Part shown: positions 63,549 to 64,000 of the stretch, piece after piece
Numbering within the stretch: position 1 is the first letter of the stretch
Layout: each line of letters begins with the position of its first letter
From: Streptomyces syringium
GTDB taxonomy: Bacteria; Actinomycetota; Actinomycetes; Streptomycetales; Streptomycetaceae
Direction of reading: 5' to 3'
DNA length: 64,000 bases
NCBI RefSeq assembly: GCF_017876625.1
Contig: NZ_JAGIOH010000001.1
Span: 6,531,501-6,595,500, forward strand
Program-made: the position numbers and the translations under genes
The notes under the pieces: generated by a model
Told to the model about the DNA's origin: nothing
The model's input: only the letters and a program-made list of their open reading frames with translations
The model's database searches: none

Positions 63549-64000
63549 TCTTCCTCGCTCGCTATCGCGTTGATCGCCGCCGCTGCCATGGCGCTGCCGC
63601 CGCGACGGCCCCGCACCACCAGATAGTCGAGCCCCAGCGGGCTGTCGGCCAGGGCGTCCTTGGACTCGGCGGCACCGATGAAGCCCACCGGTATGCCGAT
63701 GACCGCGGCCGGACGCGGCGCCGCCGCCCCGCCTGCCCCTCCTTCTGCGAGCATCTCCAGCAGACGGAACAGCGCCGTCGGCGCGTTGCCGACCGCGACG
63801 ACCGCGCCGTCGAGCTTCTCGCGCCACAGCTCCAGGGCCGCCGCGCTGCGGGTCGTGCCCATCCGCCGTGCCAGCTCCGGCACCGACGGGTCGGCGAGGG
63901 TGCACAGCACCTCGTTGTCCGCGGGCAGCCGCTTGCGGGTCACCCCGCTGGCGACCATGTTCGCGTCGCACAGGATCGGCGCCCCGGCGCGCAGCGCCTC
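63545..64000 (-). CDS. cobH: Precorrin-8X methylmutase (5'-partial)
   Basis: The last 151 residues of the gene are present and run off the right edge. They include ILCDANMVASGVTRKRLPAD, GNAPTALFRLLEML and IGIPVGFIGAAESKDALADS, the CobH/CbiC core that moves a methyl from C11 to C12 to give hydrogenobyrinate. The stop overlaps the start of cobIJ, so the two are translationally coupled, with cobH first. Confidence 0.95.
   Translation of the reverse strand, partial: EALRAGAPILCDANMVASGVTRKRLPADNEVLCTLADPSVPELARRMGTTRSAAALELWREKLDGAVVAVGNAPTALFRLLEMLAEGGAGGAAAPRPAAVIGIPVGFIGAAESKDALADSPLGLDYLVVRGRRGGSAMAAAAINAIASEEE

Overview
The window is high-GC, gene-dense DNA from a Streptomyces chromosome (about 73% GC by eye, strong G/C third-position bias, many GTG starts). 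Lineage-specific markers support this: a short chaplin, a rodlin, a SpoIIE-type phosphatase next to a small HATPase, a SigB/F-type sigma factor, a DUF5133 protein, a StrR-like ParB-fold regulator, and the dispersed 'agcccgtccggcgattgagg' repeat. I see no tRNA, rRNA, CRISPR array, prophage or transposase. The left edge cuts an alcohol dehydrogenase gene and the right edge cuts cobH.

Region 1 (1-14.4 kb) is lipid/CoA catabolism and redox regulation. It holds a TetR regulator and a MaoC dehydratase sharing an operator-like sequence, soxR, and an SDR/acyl-CoA ligase/TetR operon. Facing that operon is a phosphotransferase/acyl-CoA dehydrogenase pair, and the two promoters share a second TetR-type palindrome. 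A metallo-hydrolase, a MarR regulator with a divergent MFS exporter, and a quinone-oxidoreductase-like enzyme follow.

Region 2 (14.7-25 kb) is mixed: NUDIX, EamA permease, a TPR-like protein, an APC permease, a 192-bp inverted-repeat element, a ferredoxin-like protein, DDAH, a secreted DUF4360 protein, and the HATPase and PAS/GAF/SpoIIE phosphatase pair.

Region 3 (24.9-33.7 kb) is the most interesting. Two related cassettes, each XRE regulator -> ImmA/IrrE-type Zn peptidase -> 7-TM DUF6545 (MAB_1171c-like) membrane protein, lie on the same strand around panD and an alpha/beta hydrolase. The first is a four-gene operon in which every junction is a 4-bp ATGA overlap, ending in a cytochrome P450 with an atypical I-helix. 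The second begins with an EspR-like regulator and lies divergent to a StrR-like regulator. The layout suggests a membrane-sensor/protease/repressor signalling module whose function is not established.

Region 4 (33.7-46 kb) contains a secreted allene-oxide-cyclase-like protein, ribokinase, an M20 peptidase, a phosphoketolase, a sigma factor with DUF5133, a chaplin with a His-rich tail, and two unusual SDR proteins.

Region 5 (45.7-64 kb) carries cobalamin corrin-ring genes in two blocks: cobL-cobM, and cbiD/cobK/cobIJ/cobH. About 11 kb of unrelated genes separate them: rodlin, GNAT, a hydrolase-like protein, SDR, cupin, a complete ABC/two-component system, lipoproteins and SRAP. A tsaD gene diverges from cobL across a Nur-box-like palindrome.
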